Part shown: in pieces, positions 9,034 through 17,947 of the stretch | Numbering within the stretch: the first letter of the stretch is position 1 | How the letters are laid out: each line of letters begins with the position of its first letter | Source: JAWKWA01 sp041397765 | GTDB lineage: Bacteria; Pseudomonadota; Alphaproteobacteria; Rhizobiales; Hyphomicrobiaceae | NCBI GenBank assembly: GCA_041397765.1 | Contig: JAWKWA010000024.1 | Span: 4,136-68,135, forward strand | Direction of reading: 5' to 3' | DNA length: 64,000 nucleotides | Made by a program: the position numbers and the translations under genes | The notes under the pieces: generated by a model | Told to the model about the DNA's origin: nothing | The model's database searches: none | What the model saw: the letters and a program-made list of their open reading frames with translations, nothing else

Positions 9034-9786
9034 ATGGCGGTCATGACCCGCGCGAATGATCGCAGCCCGACCGGCTCGCAAGGCACCGCGTCCCGCGAGG
9101 AGACGCTGCGGCGCATGCGTGCCCGCACCAAGCCGACCGGACGACGGGCGCAGCTCAAACCGAAGCTGGTGCTGGCGAGTGCCTCGCCGCGCCGCCTGCA
9201 GCTGCTGTCGCAGGTCGGCATCGAGCCCGATGCGCTGCGTCCCTCCTCGATCGACGAGACGCCGAGCCGGGGCGAGGTGCCGCGCTCCTACGCCATCCGG
9301 GTCGCCCGGGAGAAGGCCGAGGCGGCGCGCGACATGATCGTCGACGATCAGACGCTGGCCGATTCCTACATTCTCGCCGCCGATACGGTGGTGGCGCATG
9401 GGCGGCGGATCCTCGTCAAGCCGCAATATGTGGAGGAGGCGGTGGCGATGCTGCAGCTCCTCTCGGGCCGCGCCCACAAGGTCTACACCGCCGTGCACCT
9501 GATCACGCCCTCGGACGAGGTGCGGCGGGTGGTGGTGATGACGCGGGTGCGGTTCCGCCGCCTCCGCTCGGAGGAGATCGACAGCTACATCGCCTCCAGG
9601 GAATGGCGCGGCAAGGCAGGGGGCTATGCCATCCAGGGGCTCGCCGCCTCCTTCGTGCAGAAGCTGATCGGCTCCTATACGAACGTGGTCGGCCTGCCGC
9701 TGACCGAGGTCGTGCAGATGCTGGTCGCAGAGGGCATGCCGGTCTACTACAACTGGCTGAAATATGGCGAGGCCGAGAGCGACTGA
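9034..9786 (+). CDS. maf: Maf-family nucleoside triphosphate pyrophosphatase
   Basis: A 250-residue Maf/HAM1-like protein that hydrolyses non-canonical or excess nucleoside triphosphates to monophosphates. The conserved start KLVLASASPRRLQLL, the SSIDET motif, the catalytic region ILAADTVVAHGRRIL and the late GYAIQG segment are all present. The first about 43 residues precede the fold. An alternative start at 9115 has a GAGGAGAC ribosome site and would give a more typical 223-residue protein; the high GC3 of 9034-9114 and close coupling to infA keep the longer start possible. Substrate subtype (dTTP/UTP or m7GTP) is not assigned. Confidence 0.92.
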   Translation: MAVMTRANDRSPTGSQGTASREETLRRMRARTKPTGRRAQLKPKLVLASASPRRLQLLSQVGIEPDALRPSSIDETPSRGEVPRSYAIRVAREKAEAARDMIVDDQTLADSYILAADTVVAHGRRILVKPQYVEEAVAMLQLLSGRAHKVYTAVHLITPSDEVRRVVVMTRVRFRRLRSEEIDSYIASREWRGKAGGYAIQGLAASFVQKLIGSYTNVVGLPLTEVVQMLVAEGMPVYYNWLKYGEAESD

Positions 9787-9953
9787 CGGCCAGCGGGAGG
9801 GGCAGACGCCGCCACCTGCCGCCATCATCCTCGATCCCGCTTAGCCAACGATGCCTGCCATGCAGTCGCCGGGCCTTGCCCGGCCGGCGCGACGACCCAT
9901 AAATTCGCGATCGTCCGACCGGCCCGACACCCCAGCCGCAGGAGGCATATGCC

Positions 9954-11072
9954 ATGCGCCTCGATCCCGACGACATCGCCCGCGCAAGTGCCCCCCTGTC
10001 GCGCGCCCGCTCGATGCCGGCCGGCTTCTATACGAGCCCGGAGAACTTCGCGGCCGAGAAGCGGCACGTCCTGCAGAAGCACTGGTTCTTCCTCTGCCGC
10101 GAGGAAACTCTCGCCAATCCCGGCGACTATCGGGCCTTCGACACGGTGGGAGGTCCCATCGTGCTCATTCGCGGCCGCGACGGGGTGCTGCGCGCCTTCG
10201 CCAATTTCTGCCGGCATCGCGGCTCGATCCTGCTCGAGGGCGAGGGCAATGCGAAGCGCATCGTCTGCCCCTATCACGCCTGGAGCTTCATGACCGACGG
10301 CACGCTCTATGGCTGCCCGGACATGGCGGATGCGGAGGGGTTCGACCGGGTGGAGAACGGCCTCGTGCCGGTCAGGATGGAGATCTGGGCCGGCTTCGTG
10401 TTCGCCACGTTCAATCGCGAGGGGCCGAGCCTGCTTGAGCATCTGGGCGACCTGCCCGAGCGCATGGCCTCGCACAAGCTCGATCGCATGCGCAACACCT
10501 GGCGGATCACCATCCGCCCCAGGTGCAACTGGAAGCTCATCCTCGAGAATGCGATGGAGACCTATCATACGGGGATCGTGCACCGCGATTCGGTCGGCGC
10601 CCAGCAGTCGCGCTCGCTTCCGACCACGGGGGAATGGCTCGTCATCCAGGTGATCAGCGGGCGCTCGATCGCGACGCTTCCGGGCACCCAGCCGCCCTTT
10701 CCGCAGATCCCCGGCCTCGATGCCGATGCGCTGGTCGGCACCTATTTCACCGTCATCCACCCGTCCTGCCAGTTCGCGGTGGCGCAGGACTGCATGTGGT
10801 GGCTGAACGTCACCCCGGTCTCGCACGACAGCTCGATCCTCGAGATCGGCGGATGCTTCCCGCAGGAGGCACTCGCCGATCCCGACTTCGAGACGAAGGC
10901 GAAGCCCTATTACGAGCGGTGGGAGAAGGTCGGCCTCGAGGATGTCGGCATACTCGAGAAGCAGCAGATCGCGCTCGGTTCGCTGCTCTATCGGCCGGGG
11001 CCGCTGTCCTGGCGGGACGATCAGGTGCAGGCAATCGGGCTCTGGGTGCTCGACCATCTGCCGGAGCGGTAG
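9954..11072 (+). CDS. Rieske-type aromatic ring-hydroxylating oxygenase alpha subunit
   Basis: A 372-residue non-haem iron oxygenase. The Rieske 2Fe-2S motif is complete, C86-x-H88-x16-C105-x2-H108. The catalytic domain carries the mononuclear iron motif within ENAMETYHTGIVH. An AGGAGG ribosome site 8 bp upstream fixes the start at 9954. Length and architecture suit the alpha subunit of a two- or three-component Rieske dioxygenase or demethylase; no reductase or beta subunit is nearby, so electrons must come from elsewhere. Substrates in this family range from aromatic acids to betaines and carnitine, and none can be assigned here. Confidence 0.88.
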   Translation: MRLDPDDIARASAPLSRARSMPAGFYTSPENFAAEKRHVLQKHWFFLCREETLANPGDYRAFDTVGGPIVLIRGRDGVLRAFANFCRHRGSILLEGEGNAKRIVCPYHAWSFMTDGTLYGCPDMADAEGFDRVENGLVPVRMEIWAGFVFATFNREGPSLLEHLGDLPERMASHKLDRMRNTWRITIRPRCNWKLILENAMETYHTGIVHRDSVGAQQSRSLPTTGEWLVIQVISGRSIATLPGTQPPFPQIPGLDADALVGTYFTVIHPSCQFAVAQDCMWWLNVTPVSHDSSILEIGGCFPQEALADPDFETKAKPYYERWEKVGLEDVGILEKQQIALGSLLYRPGPLSWRDDQVQAIGLWVLDHLPER

Positions 11073-11131
11073 GGCCATGCGTCGGGCCGACACCTCTCCC
11101 GACCGGGAGGCTGTCCTCGGCGCCGAAGCGA

Positions 11132-11145
11132 TTGACCCGGATCAA
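11132..11145 (+). promoter_or_regulatory. FNR/FixK-type box upstream of usp
   Basis: TTGACCCGGATCAA matches the TTG-N8-CAA consensus of the Crp/Fnr family (FnrL, FixK), with one deviation from the perfect TTGAT-N4-ATCAA. It lies 166 bp before the universal stress protein gene, in the intergenic region after the Rieske gene. Many alphaproteobacterial usp genes are activated at low oxygen by FixK/FnrL, so regulation by oxygen is inferred. Confidence 0.55.
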
Positions 11146-11311
11146 CGCCGCGGTGGCGGCCGGCGCGCATTCTGACATTATGACAGGTCGATAGGCCCCT
11201 CCGACACGGGCGCCCGCTCGACCGGCCGGATGGGCCGGGGCGTGCGACTCCCAACGGATGGCGCCCGGCCCCAAATGGCGGCCCAGGGCGGGCAACCCAG
11301 GAGTGAAGACG

Positions 11312-12154
11312 ATGCCAGTCAAGACGATCCTCGCCTATCTGAACTCCTCGACACATGCCCATCAGGTGCTGGCTGCGGTGGTCGCCGTCGCCCGGCGGTC
11401 CGACGCCCACATCATCGGCCTGCATGTGGTGCCGCAGGTCACCATTCCTGCCATCGTGCCCTTCGAGGTCACGGGCGAGATCCTCGAGGTGCAGCGCAAG
11501 GCGCTCGACGAGGAGGCCGACAAGGTGGCGGCCGAGTTCAAGAAGGTCATGGGCGGCCTCTCGCTGCCCAACGAGTGGCGCTGCGTCAAGGCCGCCCACT
11601 ACGACGTCGCGCAGATCGTCGATGCGCATGCACGCACCGCCGACCTCATCGTCGCGGGCCAGTCCGACAGCGAGGGCAACATCTACCAGCCGACCGACGT
11701 CACCGAGGACATCATGATGGAGGCCGGCCGGCCGGTGCTGGTCGTGCCGCGCAAGGGCGTCGTCGAGAAGATCGGCGAGCGGGTCGCGATCGCCTGGAAC
11801 AACAGCCGGGAGGCGGCCCGGGCGGTGTTCGATGCCCTGCCGGTCATGACGCCTTCGGCCGACGTGCGGGTGCTCTCGGTCGACCCCTTCAAGGGCAAGA
11901 AGAGCGATCCGGACCTGCCGTCCTCGGAGATCGCCACCGCGCTCGCGCGCCATGGCCTGAAGGCCGAGGCGGCCGTCGCCATCAGCATGGGCGGCGACAT
12001 TGCCGGCGAGATCATCGCGCGGGCCGGCGACATGCGCGCGGACCTCCTGGTCATGGGCGGCTATGGCCATTCGCGCCTGCGCGAGCTGGTGTTCGGCGGG
12101 GCGACGCGCGACATTCTCGACCGGATGACCATCCCGGTGCTGCTGTCGCACTGA
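11312..12154 (+). CDS. Tandem universal stress protein (UspA family)
   Basis: A 280-residue protein with two UspA domains (about 1-145 and 150-280). The second ends with the nucleotide-binding signature MGGYGHSRLRELVFGG followed by TIPVLLSH; the first is degenerate at that site (SDSEGNIYQPTDVTEDIMMEAG). The CAGGAGTGAAG ribosome site supports the start at 11312. With an FNR/FixK-type box upstream, it is likely induced under oxygen limitation. It is followed 56 bp later by an unknown small gene, possibly co-transcribed. Confidence 0.9.
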   Translation: MPVKTILAYLNSSTHAHQVLAAVVAVARRSDAHIIGLHVVPQVTIPAIVPFEVTGEILEVQRKALDEEADKVAAEFKKVMGGLSLPNEWRCVKAAHYDVAQIVDAHARTADLIVAGQSDSEGNIYQPTDVTEDIMMEAGRPVLVVPRKGVVEKIGERVAIAWNNSREAARAVFDALPVMTPSADVRVLSVDPFKGKKSDPDLPSSEIATALARHGLKAEAAVAISMGGDIAGEIIARAGDMRADLLVMGGYGHSRLRELVFGGATRDILDRMTIPVLLSH

Positions 12155-12210
12155 GGATGCCGCGGGGCCTGGATCCGCAGGCGGGCATGAAGGGGGGAGT
12201 GAGAAAGGCG

Positions 12211-12585
12211 ATGACATTGAAGAAGATCCGTCTGGAGCTGGCGCGCGACCACGACCATCCGGAGGGCAGCCGGCTGCACGGCTACGAGTTCGTCGCGCCG
12301 ATCGGCAACGACGACAGGATCAGCGTCGAAGGCTGGCGGGAGGGGCGTGCCAAGTGCCGCGTGCGGCGGTTCTGGCGGGGACAGGACGACGAGATCGGCC
12401 ATCTGATCCGCCGGCCCGGCGGCTCATGGGCCTTCCACTACGACCTGCTCGGCGACGAGGACGACGACGAGACCGGCTACCGCTTCCAGAACCACACGTT
12501 CCGGATCGGCGACTATGTGTCGATCAAGGAGCATGACGACCAGCTGCGCACCTTCCGCGTCGTCTCGGTGACGGACGTCGACTGA
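12211..12585 (+). CDS. Conserved hypothetical protein behind usp
   Basis: A 124-residue soluble protein I cannot assign. It is rich in charged residues (LARDHDHPEGSRLHGYEF, GDEDDDETGYRFQNHTFRIGDYVSIKEHDD) and looks like a compact beta-rich domain without signal or membrane segment. A GGGGGGAG ribosome site precedes the chosen start; an in-frame ATG at 12187 is an alternative. Coding character is supported by high GC3 and stop-free length. Its place right after a universal stress protein suggests the same low-oxygen regulon. Confidence 0.7.
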   Translation: MTLKKIRLELARDHDHPEGSRLHGYEFVAPIGNDDRISVEGWREGRAKCRVRRFWRGQDDEIGHLIRRPGGSWAFHYDLLGDEDDDETGYRFQNHTFRIGDYVSIKEHDDQLRTFRVVSVTDVD

Positions 12586-12797
12586 TCGCGTCGCGCCGCC
12601 TCCAATGAGGCGAGCCGCCTCGTGGCGCTCGGGGCGGCGATGGTTGCAGCAGCCGTCGCTCGCCGGTCCCGGGCCTGCCTTGCGCATGTCGACGGGCCGG
12701 CCGGTGCGCGAGCCGGGCTTTGCGCCTCGCTCGCCGGGTGCCTGAAGCAATCGACGCGCGATTGAACCGGCTGTTAACGCTGATCGCTTACAGACAA

Positions 12798-12820
12798 ATC
12801 TGCAGCAATGTCGTGCAGAT
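12798..12820. promoter_or_regulatory. Inverted repeat upstream of Alg44-like gene
   Basis: ATCTGCA and TGCAGAT form a perfect 7-bp inverted repeat around a 9-bp spacer, ending 17 bp before the start codon at 12838. It lies in a locally AT-richer stretch and contains TGCAGCA, the core of a 13-bp motif found upstream of two further genes of this locus. It could be an operator or a leader hairpin. Confidence 0.35.
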
Positions 12821-12837
12821 GAGTCCTGTAGCGTATC

Positions 12838-14565
12838 ATGGTGGTCAAAGTCAGACGTGAGCGACCCGATCAGAGGCGGCACCACCGCCTGACGGCACCG
12901 CTTTACGTGACGATCGGGCCCCACACGCTGCGCGCCGCCGACTGGAGTCTCGGCGGCCTGAGGCTCGAGGGCTATCCCGACCGCATCCCCGAGCTGGGCG
13001 AAGCGGTCGAGATGAACATCGCGCTGCCCTATCAGAGCTTCGCCATCTCGTTCGAGGCCCGGGGCGAAATCGTGCGCCGCGATCCGCGCACGGGCATGTT
13101 CGCGCTCAAGTTCACCGAGCTGGGCGAGCGGGAGCTACGCATCCTCGAGCATTTCGTCGAGGAGCTGGTGCGCGGCTCGATGACGGACATCGAGGACACG
13201 ATCCAGCGGATCGACGTCCCCGTCACGCCGGTCTCGACGAAGCCCGACGTCAATCCCGGCAAGGCCGTCCCGATCGAGCGCTGGCCGATCCGCACGATCG
13301 CCTACACCTCGTTCTACGCCCTGCTCGGCATTTTCGTGTTCGGCTATGCGGCGCTGCTCGCCTATTCCAACTTCTTCCGCATGGAGATCGAGTCGGCCGT
13401 CATCACCGCGCCGGTCGAGGCCGTTCGCGCGGAGGGCGACGGGCGTGTCGCGTGGACCGTCTATCAGCCGGGCGATGTGGTGCCGAAGGGCGCGGTCGTC
13501 GTGCAGCTCGTCGACAATCAGCTCCAGCGCGAGATCGACATCGCCTCGATCGCGATCGACGAGAAGAAGGCGCGGCTCGTCCTGCTCAAGCGCCAACAGG
13601 TCGAGGAGCTGAGCCGGCTCGAAGGCTATGCGACGATCGAGCGGCGCAATCTCGATCAGGCCCGCCTCGAGACCGAGGCGCTCGAGGAGGCGGCCAAGGC
13701 GGCGGCCGAGCAGTATGCGCGGGTGCAGAAGCTGTTCAAGAAGGGCTTCGCCACACGCAAGACGCTGGAGGAGGCGCGCCGCGACGCGGTGGCGGCGCGC
13801 TCGCGCCTGGAGAGCCAGCAGGTCGAATGGCGCTCGCGCGCCGAGCTCGCTGCGCAGAATCTCGGCGAGCGGCACTGGACCGGCACCGACATCGTCGGCG
13901 ACCGGGCGCGGCTCGAGGCCGAGATCCGGTTCGCCGAGCAGGAGATCAGCGCGGCCGAGCGCACGCATGCCGCGCTCATCGACCAGCGCCAGCGGCTCGC
14001 CGCCGTCGCGCCGTTCGACGGTCTCATCCTCGAGATGCCGCGCGTCGATGGCGGCCACGTGCAGCGCGGCGACGTCATCGCCATACTCGAGCAGCCGCGC
14101 TCGCGCCGCGTCACCGCCTATCTGACCCAGGACGAGGTGCTGAAGATCGGCCTCGGCGACGAGACGCTGGTCTATGTGCCCTCGGTCGCCGACACGCTCA
14201 GCGCCCGCGTCGTCGCGATCGACCGGACGAGCGGCTTCGTCGACGAGCAGAACCAGACCTATTCCTGGCGCGGCCGCAAGGACCGAACCGCCAAGGTCAC
14301 GCTCGAGTTCGAGGACGAGCGTCCGCTCGATGCCAAGGACAGCTATCGCAGCGGCACGCCGGTCGTCGTCATCTTTGGACGCCGCTCGACCAACCAGCTC
14401 GTCTCCAGCGTCGGCCAGGCGATCGGACTATTGCCCGGCGCCAGCGCGCCCGACCGCCGGCTCGCCGAGGACGGACCGGCGGGCGGGACGCCGGCGGCCA
14501 GGCGAACCGACGCCACCTTGCGCCCCGGCTTCACCCCGGCCGCCGATCTCGGCGAGCAGTCCTGA
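12838..14565 (+). CDS. Alg44-like PilZ / membrane-fusion (HlyD) protein
   Basis: A 575-residue protein with the layout of Alg44, the c-di-GMP receptor of the alginate synthase. The N-terminal PilZ domain (about 10-110) has both ligand motifs, R13-x3-R17 and D35-W-S37-L-G-G40. One transmembrane helix follows (about 151-180). The periplasmic part has a biotinyl-lipoyl/HlyD barrel (APVEAVRAEGDGRV), a coiled-coil hairpin (about 225-330) and a second barrel half (APFDGLILEMPRVDGG). It is 10 bp from the Alg8-like gene, so the two are co-transcribed. c-di-GMP binding probably activates polymer synthesis, as known for Alg44. No strong ribosome site was seen at 12838. Confidence 0.85.
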   Translation: MVVKVRRERPDQRRHHRLTAPLYVTIGPHTLRAADWSLGGLRLEGYPDRIPELGEAVEMNIALPYQSFAISFEARGEIVRRDPRTGMFALKFTELGERELRILEHFVEELVRGSMTDIEDTIQRIDVPVTPVSTKPDVNPGKAVPIERWPIRTIAYTSFYALLGIFVFGYAALLAYSNFFRMEIESAVITAPVEAVRAEGDGRVAWTVYQPGDVVPKGAVVVQLVDNQLQREIDIASIAIDEKKARLVLLKRQQVEELSRLEGYATIERRNLDQARLETEALEEAAKAAAEQYARVQKLFKKGFATRKTLEEARRDAVAARSRLESQQVEWRSRAELAAQNLGERHWTGTDIVGDRARLEAEIRFAEQEISAAERTHAALIDQRQRLAAVAPFDGLILEMPRVDGGHVQRGDVIAILEQPRSRRVTAYLTQDEVLKIGLGDETLVYVPSVADTLSARVVAIDRTSGFVDEQNQTYSWRGRKDRTAKVTLEFEDERPLDAKDSYRSGTPVVVIFGRRSTNQLVSSVGQAIGLLPGASAPDRRLAEDGPAGGTPAARRTDATLRPGFTPAADLGEQS

Positions 14566-14575
14566 GGGCGCGGCG

Positions 14576-16210
14576 ATGAAGCTCCCCAGGCGGCGCCAGC
14601 CGATGCGGCCCGACCTCAGCGCTGCGGGCGGGGTGAAAGCCCGCGACGTGTTCGACATCGACGATCCACGCCGCACGCTGGCCTTCCACGAGAAATGGTC
14701 GCCCTTCGTCATCCTGAAGCTCGCGACCTATTTCTGCATGTGCTTCATCGCCGTCTGGAAGCTGCCGAACACCATATGGAATGCCGATGTCCGGCACATC
14801 ACCTATGTGATCGGCATCCTCGGCATCTGGCGCTATGCGTGGTGGATGACGCATGCGGTGCGCGCGCGCATCTACCAGCACGTCGTCTATCCGCGCTATG
14901 CGGCGCGCGCGGCCGAGCTGTGGGCGGGCGGCTGGCGGCCGCGGCACATCCATTTCATGATGACGACGTTCCGCGAGCATCGCGACATCACCGAGGCGGT
15001 GGTGCGCGGCATCGTCTCGCAGGTGCGCGAGGCGGGCGTGCCGGCGACGCTGTGGCTCGGCTCGGGCGACATCTTCGACGAGGACATCATCGAGCGCCAC
15101 CTGGAGCTGGTGGCTTCCGATCTCGACATCACCTTCCGCATCGTCCGGCAGAACGTCTCGGGCAAGCGCATGGCGATCGCGCTGGTGCTGCGCGCCATGT
15201 CGCGACAGAACATTCCCGACGACGATCTCGTCGTGTTCATGGACGGCGATTTCATCATCGACCACGGTGCGCTGAGGAAATGTCTGCCGCTGTTCGGTGC
15301 CGATCATGAGCTGCAGGCGCTGACCACCAACGAGGACGTGATCGTCCGCGGCGCCTGGTGGATGCAATCCTGGCTCAACATGCGGTTCGCGCAGCGTCGC
15401 CTCGCCATGCAGTCGCACGCCCTGTCAGGCCGCGTGCTGACGCTGACCGGCCGCATGTCGGTGTTCCGCGCGCATCACGTCAAGCGCTACGAGTTCATCC
15501 GGCTGCTCGAGGCCGACTACCTCAATCACTGGCTGTGGGGCAGCTTCCGCTTCCTGTCGGGCGACGACAAGAGCACCTGGTATTACATGCTGAGCCACGG
15601 TGCGCGCATGCTCTATGTGCCCGATGCCAACGGCTACACGGTGGAGGTGGTCAAGGGTTCGGCCTTCGTGCGCATGGTCGAGAACTTCCGCCGCTGGTCC
15701 GGCAACATGCTGCGCAACGGCCAGCGCGCCATCCGGCTCGGGCCCGGGCGAATGCCGTTCTTCATCTGGTGGTGCCTCGTCGACCAGCGGGTCGCCATGT
15801 GGACCATGCTGTTCTCGCCGGTGCTGGCGATCTCGGCCTCGATTATCAGGGGTTGGGACTTCTTCGTCGCCTATGTGATCTTCATCGCGGTCACGCGCAT
15901 GCTGCTGTCGCTGCTGATCTTCCAGTACTCGCGCCGCGTCGACCTCAACTACGTGTGGATCCTCTACGTCAACCAGCTCACCAATGCGGCAGTGAAAATC
16001 TACATGCTCTGGCGGCTCGCCAAGCAGAAGTGGTCCAACCGCGGCGACCAGCGCGCCGGATTCGGCGAGGATGGCTTCATCGCGCGATTCCGCGAAGGCA
16101 TGGCGCTCTATCTCACGGTTCTGTCGGTCGCCGGGCTGTTCCTCGCCGTGATCGTCTACTCGCGTCTGCTCAACGTGCCGAGCTGGGACTTCATCAGCGC
16201 CATGCTGTGA
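14576..16210 (+). CDS. Alg8-like processive glycosyltransferase (GT2)
   Basis: A 544-residue membrane glycosyltransferase resembling Alg8, the mannuronan synthase. N-terminal membrane helices (about 40-100) include GILGIWRYAWWMTHAVRARI, close to the Alg8 GAVGIWRYSMGATHFVRG region. The cytoplasmic catalytic domain has D223-G-D225 for nucleotide-sugar binding, an LTTNE segment, SGRVLTLTGRMSVFRA and the acid motif G-D330-D331-K-S. RRW (within ENFRRW) stands where QxxRW is expected. Further helices at about 390-460 and 505-530 would form the translocation channel. The start follows the upstream gene by 10 bp. The likely substrate is GDP-mannuronate, given the AlgD-like gene next to it; polymer identity is inferred. 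Confidence 0.85.
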   Translation: MKLPRRRQPMRPDLSAAGGVKARDVFDIDDPRRTLAFHEKWSPFVILKLATYFCMCFIAVWKLPNTIWNADVRHITYVIGILGIWRYAWWMTHAVRARIYQHVVYPRYAARAAELWAGGWRPRHIHFMMTTFREHRDITEAVVRGIVSQVREAGVPATLWLGSGDIFDEDIIERHLELVASDLDITFRIVRQNVSGKRMAIALVLRAMSRQNIPDDDLVVFMDGDFIIDHGALRKCLPLFGADHELQALTTNEDVIVRGAWWMQSWLNMRFAQRRLAMQSHALSGRVLTLTGRMSVFRAHHVKRYEFIRLLEADYLNHWLWGSFRFLSGDDKSTWYYMLSHGARMLYVPDANGYTVEVVKGSAFVRMVENFRRWSGNMLRNGQRAIRLGPGRMPFFIWWCLVDQRVAMWTMLFSPVLAISASIIRGWDFFVAYVIFIAVTRMLLSLLIFQYSRRVDLNYVWILYVNQLTNAAVKIYMLWRLAKQKWSNRGDQRAGFGEDGFIARFREGMALYLTVLSVAGLFLAVIVYSRLLNVPSWDFISAML

Positions 16211-16220
16211 GAGCGATCGA

Positions 16221-16233
16221 TAAAATTGCAGCA
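16221..16233 (-). promoter_or_regulatory. 13-bp motif shared within polysaccharide locus (copy 1)
   Basis: The minus strand reads TGCTGCAATTTTA here, identical to 17935-17947 on the plus strand. It lies in the 168-bp gap before the algD-like gene. Such an AT-rich 13-mer repeated in two short intergenic regions of one locus is unlikely by chance in this GC-rich genome, so a shared regulator site is proposed. Confidence 0.4.
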
Positions 16234-16378
16234 GTGCGCTTTACGGAAGGTCGACCTGTCTTTGTTAGAACCCAGTCATGGACTGATGCGGGGAGACGAC
16301 CCGGCGATCGGAGGCGGTCGAAGGGCAGAAGAGTCGGCACGGTCCCGAAAAACACTCAGCGTTCAAGGAATACAAACC

Positions 16379-17797
16379 ATGTTGGTGGCAGGGGCGCAGA
16401 CTCGCAGCGAGGTCGGCGGGGTTGAGCATGTGGCCGAGGTTCCCTCGGTCGCGGTCGACAAACCCTCGATCAGTGTCGTCGGACTTGGATATGTCGGTGC
16501 AGTGTCGATGGCCTGCCTGGCGCGGCTCGGCTTCCGCATGGTCGGCGTCGACATCTCCGAGGTGCGCGTCAACGCGATCCGGGCCGGGCGCTCGCCGATC
16601 GTCGAGGACCAGCTCGACGTGCTGCTGCAGGAAGGCTGCCAGAAGGGCCTCATCACCGCGTCGCACAACCTCGTCGGCGCAGTGCTGATGACGGATGTGA
16701 CGTTCATGTCGGTCGGCACGCCGACGGCCGCCGACGGAAGCTGCGACCTCACCTATGTGCGCGACGCCAGCCGCGCGATCGGCGAGGCGCTGAAGGTCAA
16801 GTCACGCTACCATGTCGTCGTCATGCGCTGCAGCGTGCCGCCCGGCACGACGCTCGGCACGGTGGTTCCCGAGATCGAGGCGGCGTCCGGCAAGAAGCTC
16901 GGCGAGGATTTCGGCATCTGCTTCAATCCGGAGTTCCTGCGCGAGGGCGTCGCCGTCAACGACTTCTTCAACCCGCCGAAGACGGTGATCGGCGCCTCCG
17001 ACGAGCGTGCCGAGAAGGTGGTGAAGGGCATCTACTCGGCAATCGACGAAAAGGTCGTCTACACGACCATCGCAGCGGCCGAGATGGTGAAATATGCCGA
17101 CAATGTCTGGCACGCGACGAAGGTCGCCTTCGGCAACGAGATCGGCCGCATCTGCAAGGCGCTCGAGATCGACAGCCACGACGTGATGAACATCTTCGTC
17201 AAGGATCAGAAGCTCAACCTGTCGCCCTACTACCTGAAGCCCGGCTTCGCCTTCGGCGGCTCGTGCCTGCCCAAGGAGGTGCGCGCCGTCGGTCATCTGG
17301 CCGACGAGCTCGGCGTCGACACGCCGCTCGTCAAGAGCCTCATACCGACCAACCGCGCCCATGTGGATCTCGCCTATCGCCTGCTGCAAGACTACAAGGG
17401 CAAGCGGATCGGTTTCATGGGCGTGACCTTCAAGCCGGCGACGGACGATCTGCGGGAGAGCCCGACGCTCGACCTGATGGCGACACTGATGGCCGACGGC
17501 GAGGAGATCTGGGCCTATGATCCGAACCTGCGCTTCGGTCCGCATCTGAAGGCCCAGATCAGCTATGTGCGGCATTCCTCGCCGCACCTCGCCGAGGTGG
17601 TCGACAGGCTCGAGCAGATCACGGTCGTCAGCGCCCCGGCGCTCGCCAAGCTGTGCGATGTGATCGTCGTGTCGCATGCGACGGAGGAGTTCCGCACCGC
17701 GGTGCGCGGACGTCCGCACCATGTGCATGTGCTCGACCTCGCGCGTGTCTTCAAGGATCTGCCCGAGGATGCGACCTATCAGGGCATCGCCTGGTAG
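16379..17797 (+). CDS. algD: GDP-mannose 6-dehydrogenase (AlgD-like)
   Basis: A 472-residue member of the UDP-glucose/GDP-mannose dehydrogenase family. The NAD-binding motif is G35-L-G-Y-V-G40. The catalytic cysteine is C296 in FAFGGSCLPKEVRA, and the segments NVWHATKVAFGNEIGRI and DQKLNLSPYYLKPGFAF resemble AlgD rather than UDP-glucose dehydrogenases. It would oxidise GDP-mannose to GDP-mannuronic acid, the alginate precursor. The start at 16379 was chosen for an AAGGAA site and because the frame upstream has no family similarity. It follows the Alg8-like synthase by 168 bp, with a 13-bp repeated motif in between that suggests separate or additional promoter control. Confidence 0.88.
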   Translation: MLVAGAQTRSEVGGVEHVAEVPSVAVDKPSISVVGLGYVGAVSMACLARLGFRMVGVDISEVRVNAIRAGRSPIVEDQLDVLLQEGCQKGLITASHNLVGAVLMTDVTFMSVGTPTAADGSCDLTYVRDASRAIGEALKVKSRYHVVVMRCSVPPGTTLGTVVPEIEAASGKKLGEDFGICFNPEFLREGVAVNDFFNPPKTVIGASDERAEKVVKGIYSAIDEKVVYTTIAAAEMVKYADNVWHATKVAFGNEIGRICKALEIDSHDVMNIFVKDQKLNLSPYYLKPGFAFGGSCLPKEVRAVGHLADELGVDTPLVKSLIPTNRAHVDLAYRLLQDYKGKRIGFMGVTFKPATDDLRESPTLDLMATLMADGEEIWAYDPNLRFGPHLKAQISYVRHSSPHLAEVVDRLEQITVVSAPALAKLCDVIVVSHATEEFRTAVRGRPHHVHVLDLARVFKDLPEDATYQGIAW

Positions 17798-17825
17798 AGC
17801 GCGCGCCGCACCGAAACGTCATGAC

Positions 17826-17855
17826 GAGGGCCGCCGGCGAAAGCCGGTGGCCCTC
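17826..17855 (+). terminator. Hairpin terminator after algD-like gene
   Basis: GAGGGCCGCCGGC and GCCGGTGGCCCTC pair over 13 bp (one G-T) around a GAAA tetraloop, 28 bp after the stop codon. There is no U-tract, so termination would rest on the very stable stem or on Rho. Confidence 0.6.
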
Positions 17856-17934
17856 GCCGCTTTCGGCGACATTCCCAGCCGGTTCTCCCGCTTTCTTTCC
17901 TTTGCGCTAACCTTCATCCGCAGACGACCGATAT

Positions 17935-17947
17935 TGCTGCAATTTTA
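17935..17947 (+). promoter_or_regulatory. 13-bp motif shared within polysaccharide locus (copy 2)
   Basis: TGCTGCAATTTTA, exactly the reverse complement of 16221-16233. It lies 273 bp before the RTX/DUF4114 gene in an AT-rich patch, so it may bind the same regulator as the copy before algD. Confidence 0.4.
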
